Source of the DNA: a bacterium
GTDB lineage: Bacteria > Bacillota > Clostridia > Lachnospirales > Lachnospiraceae
Direction: 5' to 3'
Assembly (NCBI GenBank): GCA_023663725.1
Contig: JAMPGX010000014.1
Coordinates: forward strand, 35,890-99,889
DNA length: 64,000 bases
Below, in pieces: positions 52,352 to 62,855 of the stretch. A program made the position numbers and the translations under genes. Under the pieces are notes generated by a model. It was not told where the DNA came from and did no database searches. It worked only from the letters and a program-made list of their open reading frames with translations. How positions within the stretch are numbered: the first letter of the stretch is position 1; each line of letters begins with the position of its first letter.

Positions 52352-52753
52352 TTACCACACGAAAGCCAGCACTTCGCCGCCAACCTGCAGCTCTCTCGCC
52401 TTCTTGTCGGTGATGACGCCCCTGTTGGTGGAGATGATTGCAACACCTAGTCCGCCGAGTACTCTGGGCAACTCATCCTTGCCGGCATACACGCGCAGGC
52501 CGGGCTTAGATATTCTCTTGATGCCGGAGATAATCTTCTCGTTCTTATCCGCACCATACTTCAGAGAGATATGGATAGTCTTGAAACCACCATCCTCAAT
52601 AATATCATATTTCTTAATATAACCTTCCTCTAAAAGAATGTCAGCGATTGCCAACTTCATCTTAGAAGCAGGAACATCAACTGTATCGTGTTTCGCAGTA
52701 TTTGCGTTACGGATTCTTGTAAGCATATCTGCAATAGGATCGCTCATTGCCAT
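52352..52753 (-). CDS. rpsH: 30S ribosomal protein S8
   Basis: 133 residues: [40 protein letters not shown] and [18 protein letters not shown]8 binds the 16S central domain and often represses the spc operon. 81 bases separate it from rplF. Confidence 0.98.
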   Translation of the reverse strand: MAMSDPIADMLTRIRNANTAKHDTVDVPASKMKLAIADILLEEGYIKKYDIIEDGGFKTIHISLKYGADKNEKIISGIKRISKPGLRVYAGKDELPRVLGGLGVAIISTNRGVITDKKARELQVGGEVLAFVW

Positions 52754-52768
52754 GATTTTTCCTCCTCC

Positions 52769-52954
52769 TTACCAACTTGCTTTCTTAACGCCGGGGATCT
52801 GACCCTTGTATGCTAACTCACGGAAGCAAACTCTGCAAATTCCGTATTTTTTCAGAACTGAATGTGGACGGCCACAAATCTTGCAACGGGTATAAGCCTG
52901 GGTGGAAAACTTAGGCTTGCGCTGCTGTTTGATCTTCATAGATGTCTTTGCCAT
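52769..52954 (-). CDS. rpsN: 30S ribosomal protein S14, zinc-binding form
   Basis: 61 residues, the short type Z form. Zinc ligands are in [20 protein letters not shown]; the C-terminus [14 protein letters not shown] is typical. Confidence 0.98.
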   Translation of the reverse strand: MAKTSMKIKQQRKPKFSTQAYTRCKICGRPHSVLKKYGICRVCFRELAYKGQIPGVKKASW

Positions 52955-52968
52955 GCGAATTTACCTCC

Positions 52969-53511
52969 TTATGCTTTGGCGAAGGGCATGTTGAACAGTG
53001 TCAGTAGCTCGCGCGCCTCTTCGTCTGTCTTGGCAGTTGTCACGAATATAATATCCATACCTCTGGTCTTGTCGATCTTGTCGTACTCGATCTCAGGGAA
53101 GATGATCTGCTCCCTGATACCCAGAGCATAGTTACCTCTGCCGTCAAATGCGTTGGGGTTCACACCTCTGAAGTCACGCACACGGGGAAGAGCCAGGTTC
53201 ACGAGACGATCCAGGAACTCATACATCCTCTCACCCCGCAGAGTGGTCTTACAGCCAATATTCATGCCCTCGCGGATCTTGAAGTTGGCGATGGACCCCT
53301 TAGCCTTGGTCAATACTGCCTTCTGTCCGGTGATAGTCTCCATATCATGAACAGCGTTCTCCAACACCTTGGCGTTGTCTTTGGCTTCGCCAACGCCCAT
53401 GTTGACTACAATCTTGTTCAGCTTGGGAACTTCCATCACGTTCTTATATCCAAACTTCTTCGTCATCGCCGCGACGATCTCGTCATTATACAAATCTCTC
53501 AGTCTACTCAC
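52969..53511 (-). CDS. rplE: 50S ribosomal protein L5
   Basis: 180 residues: [40 protein letters not shown] and [19 protein letters not shown] 5S rRNA-binding protein of the central protuberance. Confidence 0.98.
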   Translation of the reverse strand: MSRLRDLYNDEIVAAMTKKFGYKNVMEVPKLNKIVVNMGVGEAKDNAKVLENAVHDMETITGQKAVLTKAKGSIANFKIREGMNIGCKTTLRGERMYEFLDRLVNLALPRVRDFRGVNPNAFDGRGNYALGIREQIIFPEIEYDKIDKTRGMDIIFVTTAKTDEEARELLTLFNMPFAKA

Positions 53512-53534
53512 GTCTTTTTCCTCCTTCCCTCGAA

Positions 53535-53852
53535 TTAGTCAATCACTTCGCCAGTCTTCTTGGCGAAACGAACCTTCTTATCTCCATCCATCTTAAAGCC
53601 GACCCTTGTCGCCTGCCCCTTGTGGACCAGCATCACATTGGAGATGTCCATAGGAGCTTCCTTCTGGATGATGCCGCCGTTGGGATTGGCCTGGCTGGGC
53701 TTGGCATGCTTGGTCACCATATTGAGACCCTCCACCAGAACCTTGCCATTCTTGGGATCCACGGAGATCACCTTGCCCTCTTTATTCTTGATCTTTCTAT
53801 TGCCGGCGATCACTTTGACCGTGTCGCCTTTTTTAATCTTCATCATTGACAT
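53535..53852 (-). CDS. rplX: 50S ribosomal protein L24
   Basis: 105 residues with an N-terminal KOW motif ([38 protein letters not shown]). An early assembly initiator at the exit tunnel. ATG 53852 follows AGGAGG. Confidence 0.98.
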   Translation of the reverse strand: MSMMKIKKGDTVKVIAGNRKIKNKEGKVISVDPKNGKVLVEGLNMVTKHAKPSQANPNGGIIQKEAPMDISNVMLVHKGQATRVGFKMDGDKKVRFAKKTGEVID

Positions 53853-53864
53853 AGCCGCACCTCC

Positions 53865-54233
53865 TTACAATACTTCGGGAGCCAGGGAAACGATCTTCAT
53901 AAACTGTTTCTCGCGAAGCTCTCTCGCCACGGGCCCAAAGATACGAGTTCCTCTGGGAGTCTTGTCTTCCTTGATGATTACCGCCGCATTCTCATCAAAC
54001 TTAATGTAGGAGCCGTCCTTGCGACGGGCGCCTTTTACAGTACGGACAACTACTGCCTTGACAACGTCACCCTTCTTTACAACGCCGCCAGGTGTTGCAT
54101 CTTTAACTGAAGCAACAATCACATCGCCGATCTGTGCATATCTTCTTGTGGAGCCGCCCATAACACGAATGCAAAGAAGTTCTTTTGCACCGGTATTATC
54201 AGCAACCTTCAGTCTGGTTTCCTGCTGAATCAT
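53865..54233 (-). CDS. rplN: 50S ribosomal protein L14
   Basis: 122 residues: [40 protein letters not shown] and [18 protein letters not shown]. It forms an intersubunit bridge. Confidence 0.98.
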   Translation of the reverse strand: MIQQETRLKVADNTGAKELLCIRVMGGSTRRYAQIGDVIVASVKDATPGGVVKKGDVVKAVVVRTVKGARRKDGSYIKFDENAAVIIKEDKTPRGTRIFGPVARELREKQFMKIVSLAPEVL

Positions 54234-54266
54234 GTCAATTCTCCTTCCAAATATCTATCCACACTA

Positions 54267-54521
54267 TTATTTTGCTCTCTCTACGATCTCAACAAGTCTC
54301 CATCTCTTGTCCTTGGACAGGGGCCTTGTCTCCATCACCCTGACGGTATCGCCGATGTTGCACTCATTGTTCTCGTCATGCGCTTTCAGCTTGTAGGTGC
54401 TCTTCACCACCTTCTTGTACAAGGGATGCTTCACGCGGTTCTCAATGGCAACAACGATTGTCTTATCCATCTTATTGCTGATCACCTTACCGGTACGCTG
54501 TTTTCTCAAATTTCTTTCCAC
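54267..54521 (-). CDS. rpsQ: 30S ribosomal protein S17
   Basis: 84 residues, OB fold: [40 protein letters not shown] and [17 protein letters not shown]. Confidence 0.98.
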   Translation of the reverse strand: MERNLRKQRTGKVISNKMDKTIVVAIENRVKHPLYKKVVKSTYKLKAHDENNECNIGDTVRVMETRPLSKDKRWRLVEIVERAK

Positions 54522-54549
54522 GGCTGATTCTCCTTTCTTCGTCCGCCTC

Positions 54550-54753
54550 TTACGCTCTGGCCTTCTGGCTGATCACTGTCTGGATACGGGCAATATTCTT
54601 TCTGACTTCCTTAATCCTTGCCGTGTTGTCCAGCTGGTTGGTAGCGTTCTGGAATCTCAAATTGAAAAGCTCTTTCTTGGCAGCAACCAGCTCCTGGCCC
54701 AGCTCTGCCTCAGACTTATTCCGTAAATCCTCTACATATTTATTTGTCTTCAT
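54550..54753 (-). CDS. rpmC: 50S ribosomal protein L29
   Basis: 67 residues, two-helix hairpin: [40 protein letters not shown]. It docks trigger factor and SRP at the exit tunnel. The ATG overlaps the rplP stop by one base. Confidence 0.98.
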   Translation of the reverse strand: MKTNKYVEDLRNKSEAELGQELVAAKKELFNLRFQNATNQLDNTARIKEVRKNIARIQTVISQKARA

Positions 54754-55181
54754 TATGATACACCGCCTTCCAGATCTGCTTTCGATACGATCTTACACTT
54801 GCAGGGAAGCTTGTGCATAGCAAGACGTAATGCTTCGCGGGCATCTGCCTCGGGAACACCAGCGATCTCAAACATCACACGTCCGGGCTTAACAACTGCT
54901 ACCCAATATTCCAAAGTACCCTTACCGGATCCCATACGGGTCTCGGCAGGCTTCGTAGTTACGGGCTTATCCGGGAAAATCTTGATCCAGACCTTACCGG
55001 TACGCTTTGTATAACGGGTAAGTGCAATACGGGCTGCCTCAATCTGATTGGACTTGATCCAGCAGGGCTCCGATGCAACCAGGCCGTACTCACCATAGGT
55101 AAGGGTGTTTCCTCTTGTCGCCTTACCGGTCATGGTGCCACGAAACTGTTTACGACGCTTTACTCTCTTCGGCATTAACAT
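54753..55181 (-). CDS. rplP: 50S ribosomal protein L16
   Basis: 142 residues: [40 protein letters not shown] and [20 protein letters not shown]. It lines the A-site tRNA corridor. The ATG shares one base with the rpsC stop. Confidence 0.98.
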   Translation of the reverse strand: MLMPKRVKRRKQFRGTMTGKATRGNTLTYGEYGLVASEPCWIKSNQIEAARIALTRYTKRTGKVWIKIFPDKPVTTKPAETRMGSGKGTLEYWVAVVKPGRVMFEIAGVPEADAREALRLAMHKLPCKCKIVSKADLEGGVS

Positions 55182-55840
55182 TATTTATCGCTCCCTTCCA
55201 CCGGCTCTCCTTTTGTAGGAAGAATTTCGCCTTTATAAATCCACACCTTAACTCCAACCTTGCCGTAAGTGGTATCCGCCTCGGCAAAACCGTAGTCGAT
55301 GTCAGCTCTCAGTGTCTGCAGAGGAATAGTACCCTCGCTGTAGAATTCAGTACGGGCAATGTCGGCGCCGCCCAGACGTCCGGCACATGCCGCCTTGATA
55401 CCCAGAGCGCCGGCCTTCATGGTTCTGCCCATGCAGGACTTCATGGCACGTCTGAAAGACACACGGTTCTCAAGCTGCTGCGCAATATTCTCAGCAACCA
55501 ACTGCGCATCTCTGTCCGGTCTCTTGATCTCCTTAATGTCGATCATGACCTTCTTATCCGTGATCTTGGCCAGCTCCTGCTTGGTGATCTCGATCTCGGC
55601 TCCGCCCTTGCCGATCACCACGCCGGGCTTGGCAGTATAGATAACGACCTTCACCCTGTCGGATGCTCTCTCAATCTCAATCTTGGAGATGCCTGCGCTG
55701 TATAACTTCTTTTTCAAAAACTCTCTGATGTTGTAGTCCTCTACCAGATATTCGGAAAACTCTGCATCAGCGTACCACTTGGAATCCCAATCCTTAATAA
55801 CGCCGACTCTCAGGCCGTGAGGATTAACTTTCTGTCCCAT
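55181..55840 (-). CDS. rpsC: 30S ribosomal protein S3
   Basis: 219 residues: [20 protein letters not shown], the KH-domain GxxG in [11 protein letters not shown], and [20 protein letters not shown]. It forms the mRNA entry channel. Confidence 0.98.
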   Translation of the reverse strand: MGQKVNPHGLRVGVIKDWDSKWYADAEFSEYLVEDYNIREFLKKKLYSAGISKIEIERASDRVKVVIYTAKPGVVIGKGGAEIEITKQELAKITDKKVMIDIKEIKRPDRDAQLVAENIAQQLENRVSFRRAMKSCMGRTMKAGALGIKAACAGRLGGADIARTEFYSEGTIPLQTLRADIDYGFAEADTTYGKVGVKVWIYKGEILPTKGEPVEGSDK

Positions 55841-55851
55841 AATTCTTCCTC

Positions 55852-56238
55852 CTATTTCTCATCCAGCACGATGGTGATATGGCTCATTCTCTTCTCAATC
55901 CTGTAAGCGCTGCCTCGTGCCCTCGGTTTTACTCTCTTCATGATCGGTCCGTTGTTGGCATAGCACTCTGCAATATACAGATTCTCGGTGTTCATGCCGT
56001 TGTTGACCTCCGCATTGGCGATTGCCGACTTCAGCAGCTTCTCGATCACGCCGGAAGCATATCTGGGGTTATACGCCAGAATACCCAGAGCGGTCTGCAC
56101 ATCCTTGCCTCTGATGGCGTCCAACACGAAGCATGCCTTCTGAACGGGGATTCTTGCATAAGACAGCTTAGCAGAGGGCCTGGTATCCTTCTGAGCGTTT
56201 CTCTCTCTCTTGATTTGACTTCTATGTCCTTTAGCCAT
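55852..56238 (-). CDS. rplV: 50S ribosomal protein L22
   Basis: 128 residues from ATG 56238 (after GGAGG); the frame is open to 56301 but without homology. [20 protein letters not shown] and [20 protein letters not shown] are diagnostic; the latter hairpin lines the exit tunnel. The sequence upstream to rpsS (56239-56392) contains no gene. Confidence 0.97.
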   Translation of the reverse strand: MAKGHRSQIKRERNAQKDTRPSAKLSYARIPVQKACFVLDAIRGKDVQTALGILAYNPRYASGVIEKLLKSAIANAEVNNGMNTENLYIAECYANNGPIMKRVKPRARGSAYRIEKRMSHITIVLDEK

Positions 56239-56392
56239 AGATTCTTTCCTCCTTTTCAAGCTAACGCATCTGCTACGGCTCTCCGACCGCATACAGACCA
56301 TTGTGAATTCCTTGAGGCGGCGCTAACCTCACAAGCCTGCCGCAAGGGTTGGCCACCCTCCCGGGCAGCCATGCGTTATCGACGCGCTTTGA

Positions 56393-56674
56393 TTACCTGA
56401 CCTTGGACTTCTTCTCATCCTTACCGTGGCCACGGTAGGTTCTGGTGGCAACGAACTCACCCAGCTTGTGGCCAACCATATCCTCCGTCACATATACAGG
56501 CACATGCTTTCTTCCGTCATGGACAGCGATTGTGTGTCCAACAAAAGAAGGGAAAATTGTGGAACGGCGGGACCAGGTCTTAATAACAGACTTCTGTCCG
56601 GAAGCGTTCATCGCATCTACCTTTTTCAGCAAACTTTCATCAGCGAAAGGTCCTTTTTTCAGTGATCTAGCCAT
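56393..56674 (-). CDS. rpsS: 30S ribosomal protein S19
   Basis: 93 residues: [40 protein letters not shown] and [15 protein letters not shown]. It sits in the 30S head next to S13. Confidence 0.98.
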   Translation of the reverse strand: MARSLKKGPFADESLLKKVDAMNASGQKSVIKTWSRRSTIFPSFVGHTIAVHDGRKHVPVYVTEDMVGHKLGEFVATRTYRGHGKDEKKSKVR

Positions 56675-56700
56675 TTATCTCTCCTCCTATTCCTATTCCG

Positions 56701-57540
56701 TTACTTGATTGCCCTGCCGTCGCGTCTTCTTACGATCAACTTGTCAGAAGACTTCTTCTTGCGGGTCTTGAGACCCAGAGCGGGCTTACCCCAAGGAGTG
56801 CTGGGGCCGGGACGTCCAATACCGGTCTTACCTTCACCACCACCGTGAGGATGGTCGTTCGGATTCATAACGGAACCGCGGACGGTGGGGCGGATACCCA
56901 TATGGCGCTTGCGGCCAGCCTTACCGATCTTGATCAGATTGTGGTCCACATTGCCGACAATGCCGACCGTTGCGCGGCATACCAGAGGAACCATTCTCAT
57001 CTCGCCGGAGGGAAGACGCAACGTTGCGTACTTGCCTTCCTTAGCCATCAGCTGTGCGCTGTTGCCGGCGGAGCGAACCATCTGGCCACCCTTGCCGGGA
57101 TGCAACTCAATATTATGAATCTGCGTACCCACGGGAATCTCGGACAGAGGCAGGCAGTTGCCCACTCTCACTTCAGCCTCGGGACCGTTCATGACCTTCA
57201 TGCCATCAGTCAGTCCCTCCGGGGCGATAATATAGGACTTGGTGCCGTCTGCATAGCAGATCAGCGCAATATTGGCAGATCTGTTAGGATCGTACTCAAT
57301 GCCGATAACTGTTGCCGGAATACCGTCCTTATTTCTCTTAAAATCAATAACTCTGTACTGTCTTCTGGTGCCGCCGCCGTGATGCCTCACGGTGATCTTG
57401 CCCTGATTGTTGCGTCCGGCATTTTTCTTCAGGGAATAGCAAAGGCTCTTCTCAGGAACAGTCTTTGTAATCTCGGAGAAGTCCGAGCCAGTCATATTAC
57501 GTCTGGAAGGTGTATAGGGATTGTATTTCTTGATTCCCAT
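56701..57540 (-). CDS. rplB: 50S ribosomal protein L2
   Basis: 279 residues: [40 protein letters not shown] and the conserved [20 protein letters not shown] needed for peptidyl transferase assembly. 127 bases without a gene follow towards rplW. Confidence 0.98.
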   Translation of the reverse strand: MGIKKYNPYTPSRRNMTGSDFSEITKTVPEKSLCYSLKKNAGRNNQGKITVRHHGGGTRRQYRVIDFKRNKDGIPATVIGIEYDPNRSANIALICYADGTKSYIIAPEGLTDGMKVMNGPEAEVRVGNCLPLSEIPVGTQIHNIELHPGKGGQMVRSAGNSAQLMAKEGKYATLRLPSGEMRMVPLVCRATVGIVGNVDHNLIKIGKAGRKRHMGIRPTVRGSVMNPNDHPHGGGEGKTGIGRPGPSTPWGKPALGLKTRKKKSSDKLIVRRRDGRAIK

Positions 57541-57667
57541 TGTTCTGTCTCCTTTTCTTCAATGATTTTTGCGCAGCGTCCATACCCGCCGCATACCATA
57601 ATCCTGTCAGGCTATATAAGCCTTAACTTTCTTTACCCCGATGGTTCGATATTCGAACTTCTCCATC

Positions 57668-57979
57668 TTACAGGCCCGCAAACAGCTCAATATCCTTGCT
57701 GTCAGCAGTGAGCGTCACAATCGCCTTCTTGGTCTTGGCGGTCTTTCCCAGAGTGGGCCCCTGTCTTCTGCTCTTATTCTTTACCTTGCCGTCGTAGTTC
57801 ATCGTGTTGACGCTCTTAACCTTTGTGCCCTCAAACATCTTTTCAACGGCTTCCTTGATCTGGGATTTGTTCGCCTGTGTATGAACCAGAAAAGTATACT
57901 TCTTCTCGCCCATACCGGCCATACTCTTCTCGGTGATAACCGGTTTGAGGATTACGTCATAGTATTTAATATCAGCCAT
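57668..57979 (-). CDS. rplW: 50S ribosomal protein L23
   Basis: 103 residues: [40 protein letters not shown] and [14 protein letters not shown]. Main docking site of trigger factor and SRP. The start overlaps the rplD stop by one base. Confidence 0.98.
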   Translation of the reverse strand: MADIKYYDVILKPVITEKSMAGMGEKKYTFLVHTQANKSQIKEAVEKMFEGTKVKSVNTMNYDGKVKNKSRRQGPTLGKTAKTKKAIVTLTADSKDIELFAGL

Positions 57980-58599
57980 TACGCGTACACCTCCTCAATC
58001 TTTGCCACGGCATCCTTGGTCAGCACCAAAACGCCTGCTTTCATCACATCATATACATTAATTGCGTTCACCAGGGTAGTGTTTACCTCAGCCACATTTC
58101 TGGCGGACATAACCACATTGGTATCATTGTCAGCCAGAACCACCAGTCCCTTTTTCACCTTCAGGTTATCCATCACGTTGACAAAGTTCTTAGTCTTGAT
58201 CTCGTCAAATTTCAGTTCGTCCAGCACGATCAGCTTGCTGTCCTGTACCTTGCTGGTCAAAGCGGACTTGAGAGCCGCCCTCTTCTCTTTACGGTTCATC
58301 TTGAATGAGTAATCCCTGGGAACGGGTGCAAATACCATACCGCCGCCCTTCCACTGAGGCGCTCTGGTCGATCCCTGTCTCGCATGGCCGGTTCCCTTCT
58401 GATGCCAGGGCTTCCTGCCGCCGCCGGATACCTCAGAGCGGGTCTTCGCCTTCTGCGTACCCTGACGATTATTCGCAAGCTGCTGCACAACCGCCATGTG
58501 TACCAGGTGCTCGTTGATCTTCACACCAAATACCGCATCGTTTAATTCGATTGTACCAACTTCCTTGCCTTCCATATTATAAACAGCTACGTTTGCCAT
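57979..58599 (-). CDS. rplD: 50S ribosomal protein L4
   Basis: 206 residues: [40 protein letters not shown], the tunnel loop with [15 protein letters not shown]4 also regulates the S10 operon in some bacteria. Confidence 0.98.
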   Translation of the reverse strand: MANVAVYNMEGKEVGTIELNDAVFGVKINEHLVHMAVVQQLANNRQGTQKAKTRSEVSGGGRKPWHQKGTGHARQGSTRAPQWKGGGMVFAPVPRDYSFKMNRKEKRAALKSALTSKVQDSKLIVLDELKFDEIKTKNFVNVMDNLKVKKGLVVLADNDTNVVMSARNVAEVNTTLVNAINVYDVMKAGVLVLTKDAVAKIEEVYA

Positions 58600-58625
58600 C
58601 TGATTGGTCCTCCTTCCGTCTTAAA

Positions 58626-59309
58626 CTATGCTTCAACCTTGACGGTCTCTTTGATGGTTACTAAAGCTTTCTTGGGTCCGGGAACAGCGCCCTTCACCAA
58701 CAGCAAATTCTTCTCGGCATCCACTCTCACGACCTCCAGGTTCTGAACCGTGACCTTCACATGCCCCATATGACCAGGCATACCCTTACCCTTGAACACA
58801 CGGCTGGGTGAGGAACACGCACCGTTGGAGCCCTGATGACGATGGAACTTGGAACCATGCTTCATGGGGCCTCTGTGCTGACCCAGTCTCTTGATCGCGC
58901 CCTGGAAGCCCTTGCCCTTGGAGATGGCGGAAGCATCCACCTTGTCGCCTGCGGCAAAGATATCCGCTTTGATCTCGCTGCCCAGTGTATACTCCTCGGC
59001 GTTATCAAACTTAAACTCTCTCACATATCTCTTGGAGCTGACGCCGGCCTTCTTGAAGTGACCCTGCTCAGCCTTGCTGACGCCATGTTTGTGAATCACC
59101 TCTTTATTGCCCTTCGCATCCTTATTGATGATCCTGTCCTTCTTATCGACGAAGCCAACCTGCACTGCGCTGTATCCGTCATTCTCTACAGTCTTAATCT
59201 GGGTCACCACACAGGGACCAGCCTGAAGCACAGTGACAGGAATCAATGTGCCGTCTTCGTTGAAGATTTGAGTCATTCCGACTTTTGTTGCCAAAATCGC
59301 TTTCTTCAT
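58626..59309 (-). CDS. rplC: 50S ribosomal protein L3
   Basis: 227 residues: [40 protein letters not shown] and [20 protein letters not shown]. An early assembly protein reaching the peptidyl transferase centre. The 212-base spacer to rpsJ is unusually long. Confidence 0.98.
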   Translation of the reverse strand: MKKAILATKVGMTQIFNEDGTLIPVTVLQAGPCVVTQIKTVENDGYSAVQVGFVDKKDRIINKDAKGNKEVIHKHGVSKAEQGHFKKAGVSSKRYVREFKFDNAEEYTLGSEIKADIFAAGDKVDASAISKGKGFQGAIKRLGQHRGPMKHGSKFHRHQGSNGACSSPSRVFKGKGMPGHMGHVKVTVQNLEVVRVDAEKNLLLVKGAVPGPKKALVTIKETVKVEA

Positions 59310-59341
59310 ATTTTCCTCCTAATTACTCTACAGCGGGACAT

Positions 59342-59500
59342 ATAGTTGCATCGGGGATGCAACTATCGCAGGTTGCGCCTGACGGCGCAACTGCAAGGTT
59401 TGCAGCGTCTCATCTTTGTGCCTGACGGCGCAACTGCAAGGCTTGCAGCATCTCATCTTGGCATTCATGCCCATACTAGTAGGGGATGGGGTGCTACCCC
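59342..59500. repeat. Palindromes and a tandem repeat between rpsJ and rplC
   Basis: A perfect dyad ATAGTTGCAT/ATGCAACTAT (59342-59366) is followed by a GCAG-TTGCGC hairpin (59368-59394) and by two copies of a 40-base unit (59377-59416 and 59420-59459, two mismatches), each holding GCGCAA and CTGCAA/TTGCAG dyads. A last small hairpin GGGGT/ACCCC (59488-59500) precedes the rpsJ stop. No coding capacity. Confidence 0.7.
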
Positions 59501-59521
59501 TGGTTACTCAAGAAAATTCCA

Positions 59522-59839
59522 TTATTTGGTCTTCATCTTGATGTCAATGTACACGCCGGCAGGCATCTCCAGCCTCTGCAGCGCATCCACCGTCTTCTGG
59601 GTCGGTGTAATGATATCGATCAGTCTCTTGTGGGTTCTCTGCTCGAACTGCTCTCTGGAGTCCTTGTACTTGTGTACTGCTCTCAGAATGGTAACCACTT
59701 CCTTCTTGGTGGGAAGAGGTACCGGTCCGCTCACCTGGGAACCATTCTTCTTGACTGTTTCGATGATCTTCTTGGCAGACGCATCAACCAGCTGGTGATC
59801 GTAAGCCTTGAGGGTGATTCTCATTACTTGACTTGCCAT
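59522..59839 (-). CDS. rpsJ: 30S ribosomal protein S10
   Basis: 105 residues: [40 protein letters not shown] and [20 protein letters not shown]. First gene of the S10 operon; also NusE in antitermination. ATG 59839 follows AAGGAGGCGGC. Confidence 0.98.
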   Translation of the reverse strand: MASQVMRITLKAYDHQLVDASAKKIIETVKKNGSQVSGPVPLPTKKEVVTILRAVHKYKDSREQFEQRTHKRLIDIITPTQKTVDALQRLEMPAGVYIDIKMKTK

Positions 59840-60121
59840 AAAAAAAGCCGCCTCCTTTTCGCACTTTGGGTTGTAAGTACGACAAGCGGTGACTGTACAC
59901 TCTCCCGTGTGTGTCCTGAACCTTTGCGCAACGAACTCCGGTCCATTTCACAGCGAGGTAAAACCTTGTTTACTACTCTCACGTCGTTTCTGTCTTTCAA
60001 CAGACTTAAATCTGTACAGTGACTTGTCGTCAGTTTCCTAACTTGACATTCGCTCCACGGAAAACCTGTCCGCCATTGCTGACTGACAGCAACCTCACGC
60101 TTCATAGCTATCATGCCACAG
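59840..60121 (-). promoter_or_regulatory. Long leader of the S10 operon
   Basis: About 280 untranslated bases between the promoter and rpsJ. The palindrome ACAGACTTAAATCTGT (59999-60014) and other short dyads suggest a folded RNA. No supported open frame is present. It may carry autogenous control, as in other S10 operons, but the responsible protein cannot be told. Confidence 0.45.
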
Positions 60122-60129
60122 CAATTAGT

Positions 60130-60158
60130 AGTATACATGGGAATTAGCGGCATTGCAA
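60130..60158 (-). promoter_or_regulatory. Vegetative promoter of the S10-spc-alpha supercluster
   Basis: TTGCAA (60158-60153), 17 bases, TATACT (60135-60130). Confidence 0.8.
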
Positions 60159-60263
60159 GCCTTTTTTTGAAAATATTGTATTTTTTCGAGTACAATAAGC
60201 CTCCATATCAACTGGGAGCCAAAGAAGTCCCTGTATCTCCCGCCTGCAGCTGCCATCTTGTTA

Positions 60264-60292
60264 TTGTAAAAGCGGAAGAATAGGTGTATAGT
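60264..60292 (+). promoter_or_regulatory. Vegetative promoter of the methyltransferase gene
   Basis: TTGTAA (60264-60269), 17 bases, TATAGT (60287-60292), about 60 bases before the ATG. Confidence 0.65.
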
Positions 60293-60352
60293 AGACGCAT
60301 GGTTCTACAGCTTTTGCTCTACCTATTATTTATAGAAGAAAAGGAATCGACT

Positions 60353-61261
60353 ATGTGGATCGCAGACAAATGGAAAGACTACGAAGTGTTGGACACCTCC
60401 GCGGGAGAGAAACTGGAGCGATGGGGAAGCTATATTCTGGTGAGACCGGACCCCCAGGTACTCTGGGACACGCCTCATGTCCACGAGGGCTGGAGACACA
60501 AGAACGGCCATTACCACCGCAGCGCCAGGGGAGGCGGTGAATGGGAATTCTTTGACCTGCCAGACGAATGGACCATATCTTATCCTCTGCCCTGTCTGCA
60601 GGGCGGTGATGGGAAAACAGCTTGCAGGGACCGCCTGTGCTTCCATCTGAAGCCCTTCAGCTTCAAGCACACCGGCCTGTTCCCGGAGCAGGCCGCTAAC
60701 TGGGATTGGTTCTCTCAGTTGATCTACCGTGCAGATCGGCCCATAAAGGTACTCAATCTCTTTGCCTATACCGGCGGAGCTACTCTGGCGGCCGCCGCTG
60801 CCGGAGCCCAGGTAACCCATGTGGACGCGGCCAGGGGTATGGTGAGCTGGGCAAGAGAAAATGCTGTCGCCAGTGGCCTAGGTGAAGCTCCCATCCGCTG
60901 GCTGGTGGATGATTGCGTCAAATTCGTGGAGCGCGAGCTCCGTCGGGGCAACAGATACGACGGCGTCATCATGGACCCACCCTCCTATGGGAGAGGCCCC
61001 AAGGGAGAAATCTGGAAAATCGAAGAGAGCATCTGGAACTTTATCCAGCTAACCAGCCGGCTTCTGTCCGAAGACGCCCTCTTTTTCCTGATCAATTCCT
61101 ACACCACCGGCCTGCAGCCCGCGGTACTGTCCTACATGATGAAGCTGGCGCTGGGCGATATCCCCGGTGGCAACATTGAGGCGGACGAGCTTGGTCTTCC
61201 CGTCGCTGGCACCAATCTGCTCCTTCCCTGCGGGGCTTGCGGCAGATGGACACGAGCTTAA
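60353..61261 (+). CDS. Class I SAM-dependent methyltransferase, RlmI/RlmK-like
   Basis: 302 residues from ATG 60353 (AAAGGA seven bases upstream). The N-terminal part is a substrate-binding region (WGSYILVRPDPQVLW); the C-terminal domain has the SAM loop VLNLFAYTGGATLAAAAAGA, HVDAARGMVSWARENA and the catalytic MDPPSYGRGPKGE. The DPPSYG motif marks RNA or nucleic-acid N-methyltransferases such as RlmI and RlmK. The typical N-terminal PUA domain is absent. Target unknown, likely rRNA. It converges with the next gene with one base between them. Confidence 0.85.
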   Translation: MWIADKWKDYEVLDTSAGEKLERWGSYILVRPDPQVLWDTPHVHEGWRHKNGHYHRSARGGGEWEFFDLPDEWTISYPLPCLQGGDGKTACRDRLCFHLKPFSFKHTGLFPEQAANWDWFSQLIYRADRPIKVLNLFAYTGGATLAAAAAGAQVTHVDAARGMVSWARENAVASGLGEAPIRWLVDDCVKFVERELRRGNRYDGVIMDPPSYGRGPKGEIWKIEESIWNFIQLTSRLLSEDALFFLINSYTTGLQPAVLSYMMKLALGDIPGGNIEADELGLPVAGTNLLLPCGACGRWTRA

Positions 61262-61262
61262 A

Positions 61263-61817
61263 TCACCACGATGTAAAGGCTGTAAAAAGCCCCATTCCTA
61301 CCCCAAGGAGTACCAGCAGCAGATAAAATGCCAGTATACAACCGGCGAAGATCAGATTGGCCTTGAAATAGTTGGACTTGCTCTTCTTCTCGCCGCTGCT
61401 GAAGGCCCACACGAACACCAATATCAGATTCACACAGGGAATCATCATCAGCAGGTCTACGATCAACCACTCCTTCACCGACATGGGCTCCTCCATGTCG
61501 CCGCTATACTGGTAGGTCGGGTAGCTCTGATACTGGGGCTGCTGATAGCTGTTCTGCGTATAACCGTTCTGCTGGTAAGGGTTCTGCTGATAGGTATTCT
61601 GTTGCTGGTAGCTATCCTGCTGATACGAGCTCTGCTGATAAGGGCTCTGTTGATAATAGGGGTTCTGCCCGCTGCTCTGCTCGTATGAGCTGGCGCTGCT
61701 GTTCTGCTCATAGGGGCTGGTGCCACTGTTCTGCTCATAAGGGCTGGCGCCGCTGTTCTGTCCATAGGGACTGGTGCCGCTGTTCTGCTCGTATGGGCTC
61801 TGATTATTACTATCCAT
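61263..61817 (-). CDS. Q/Y/N/S-rich repeat protein with C-terminal membrane segments
   Basis: 184 residues. Residues 4-48 are five degenerate copies of a nine-residue unit (SPYEQNSGT), and 49-100 are short PYxQ-type repeats; the composition is prion-like. Residues 113-184 contain two hydrophobic segments (LIVDLLMMIPCVNLILVFVW and ANLIFAGCILAFYLLLVLLG). The repeats are also visible as 27-base DNA repeats and could vary in number. ATG 61817 follows AAGGAGG. I recognise no function; proteins of this layout are widespread in Lachnospiraceae. Confidence 0.75.
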   Translation of the reverse strand: MDSNNQSPYEQNSGTSPYGQNSGASPYEQNSGTSPYEQNSSASSYEQSSGQNPYYQQSPYQQSSYQQDSYQQQNTYQQNPYQQNGYTQNSYQQPQYQSYPTYQYSGDMEEPMSVKEWLIVDLLMMIPCVNLILVFVWAFSSGEKKSKSNYFKANLIFAGCILAFYLLLVLLGVGMGLFTAFTSW

Positions 61818-61889
61818 GTTATCCTCCTTACGGGTTCTTTTCTCTATCTTATCATAGGAATGTCCGCCCGTCCACTGTTGTTTTCAATC

Positions 61890-62843
61890 CTATATCTGTT
61901 CCGGATATTTGTCCCGAATAATATACGGAATCTGAGACAGCATATTGTCGATATCCTCAAACATCGCGCTCTTGGTGGTGCCCAGGCGACTTGCTGACTC
62001 AATATGCCGGACCACCTCCTGATACTGCGACTTGATCTCGTCAAAGAAATTATAGATGATCTGCAATTCGCCACGGGACTGCTCAATCACGCCGGAGATG
62101 TCCGTCTGTACCGTCGATGCCCCCTCCGCTGTCTCCGTGATCCTGTGGAACGACTCGTATGTATCGTTGACGGTCTCATAGTTCTGGTTCAGTGCCTGCT
62201 GAGACGCCGCAATGCTGCCGCTCAATTCGTTCGTGCCGCACTCCACGTCATGAACCCCCTCATCCACTTCCTCCGCCAGAATCTTGATCTCGTCCGCCAG
62301 CTCTTTGACCCGCTCCGCAACCACTGCGAACTCCTTGCCATACTCGCCGGCCCTTGCCGCCTCGATGGAGGCGTTGATGGCGATGATGTTGGTCTGGTCC
62401 GCTATGGACACGATCTTTCTCATGCACTGCTGGATGCTCTTCACGGAACCCTGGAGCTGTCCAAAGGTATGCTCCATCTCCCTGTAGGTCTCCTCCACCT
62501 GCTTGGAGGTGCTCCTCAGCTCCTCCACCTTCGCCTGAGTGTCGGACACAGTCTGGGAGATCGCCTGCCTGACCTCGGTGAATTGCCCTGCCGCCTCATT
62601 GATATTGGAAAAGGACTGCCCAAAATCCTGTAGTCTGGTCTGAAAGCTATCCGCCTTTGTCAGCACTCCGGCGAACGAGCTGCCCACCATACCCAGTTCA
62701 AACAGGGATTCCACCTCTTTGCTGACCAGGTCCTTTTTATACTCCTTCAGGCTCTCCGTCACATGCAGAATCGGATAGAGGCTTTGTTCTGTATGACATA
62801 CCTGACCGGACTTATTCCGGCGCTTATTGGAAAATGACATCAT
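61890..62843 (-). CDS. Soluble methyl-accepting chemotaxis protein
   Basis: 317 residues without membrane segments. The long coiled coil ends in the conserved signalling tip [20 protein letters not shown] followed by [14 protein letters not shown], which binds CheA/CheW. The N-terminal 60 residues are not a known sensor domain. It lies 12 bases after the FIST gene, so its input is probably provided by the FIST protein. ATG 62843 follows GGAGAATAT. Confidence 0.9.
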   Translation of the reverse strand: MMSFSNKRRNKSGQVCHTEQSLYPILHVTESLKEYKKDLVSKEVESLFELGMVGSSFAGVLTKADSFQTRLQDFGQSFSNINEAAGQFTEVRQAISQTVSDTQAKVEELRSTSKQVEETYREMEHTFGQLQGSVKSIQQCMRKIVSIADQTNIIAINASIEAARAGEYGKEFAVVAERVKELADEIKILAEEVDEGVHDVECGTNELSGSIAASQQALNQNYETVNDTYESFHRITETAEGASTVQTDISGVIEQSRGELQIIYNFFDEIKSQYQEVVRHIESASRLGTTKSAMFEDIDNMLSQIPYIIRDKYPEQI

Positions 62844-62855
62844 ATATTCTCCTCT

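Noticed and set aside
57296-57306. GCCGATAA match to a sigma-28 -10 element on the plus strand
   Set aside because: It lies inside rplB, points against the gene and has no -35 partner or downstream flagellar gene.
59824-60195. Minus-strand open frame overlapping the S10 leader
   Set aside because: It spans the promoter and leader, has no ribosome binding site at its start, and its translation resembles no protein; the region is better explained as an untranslated leader.
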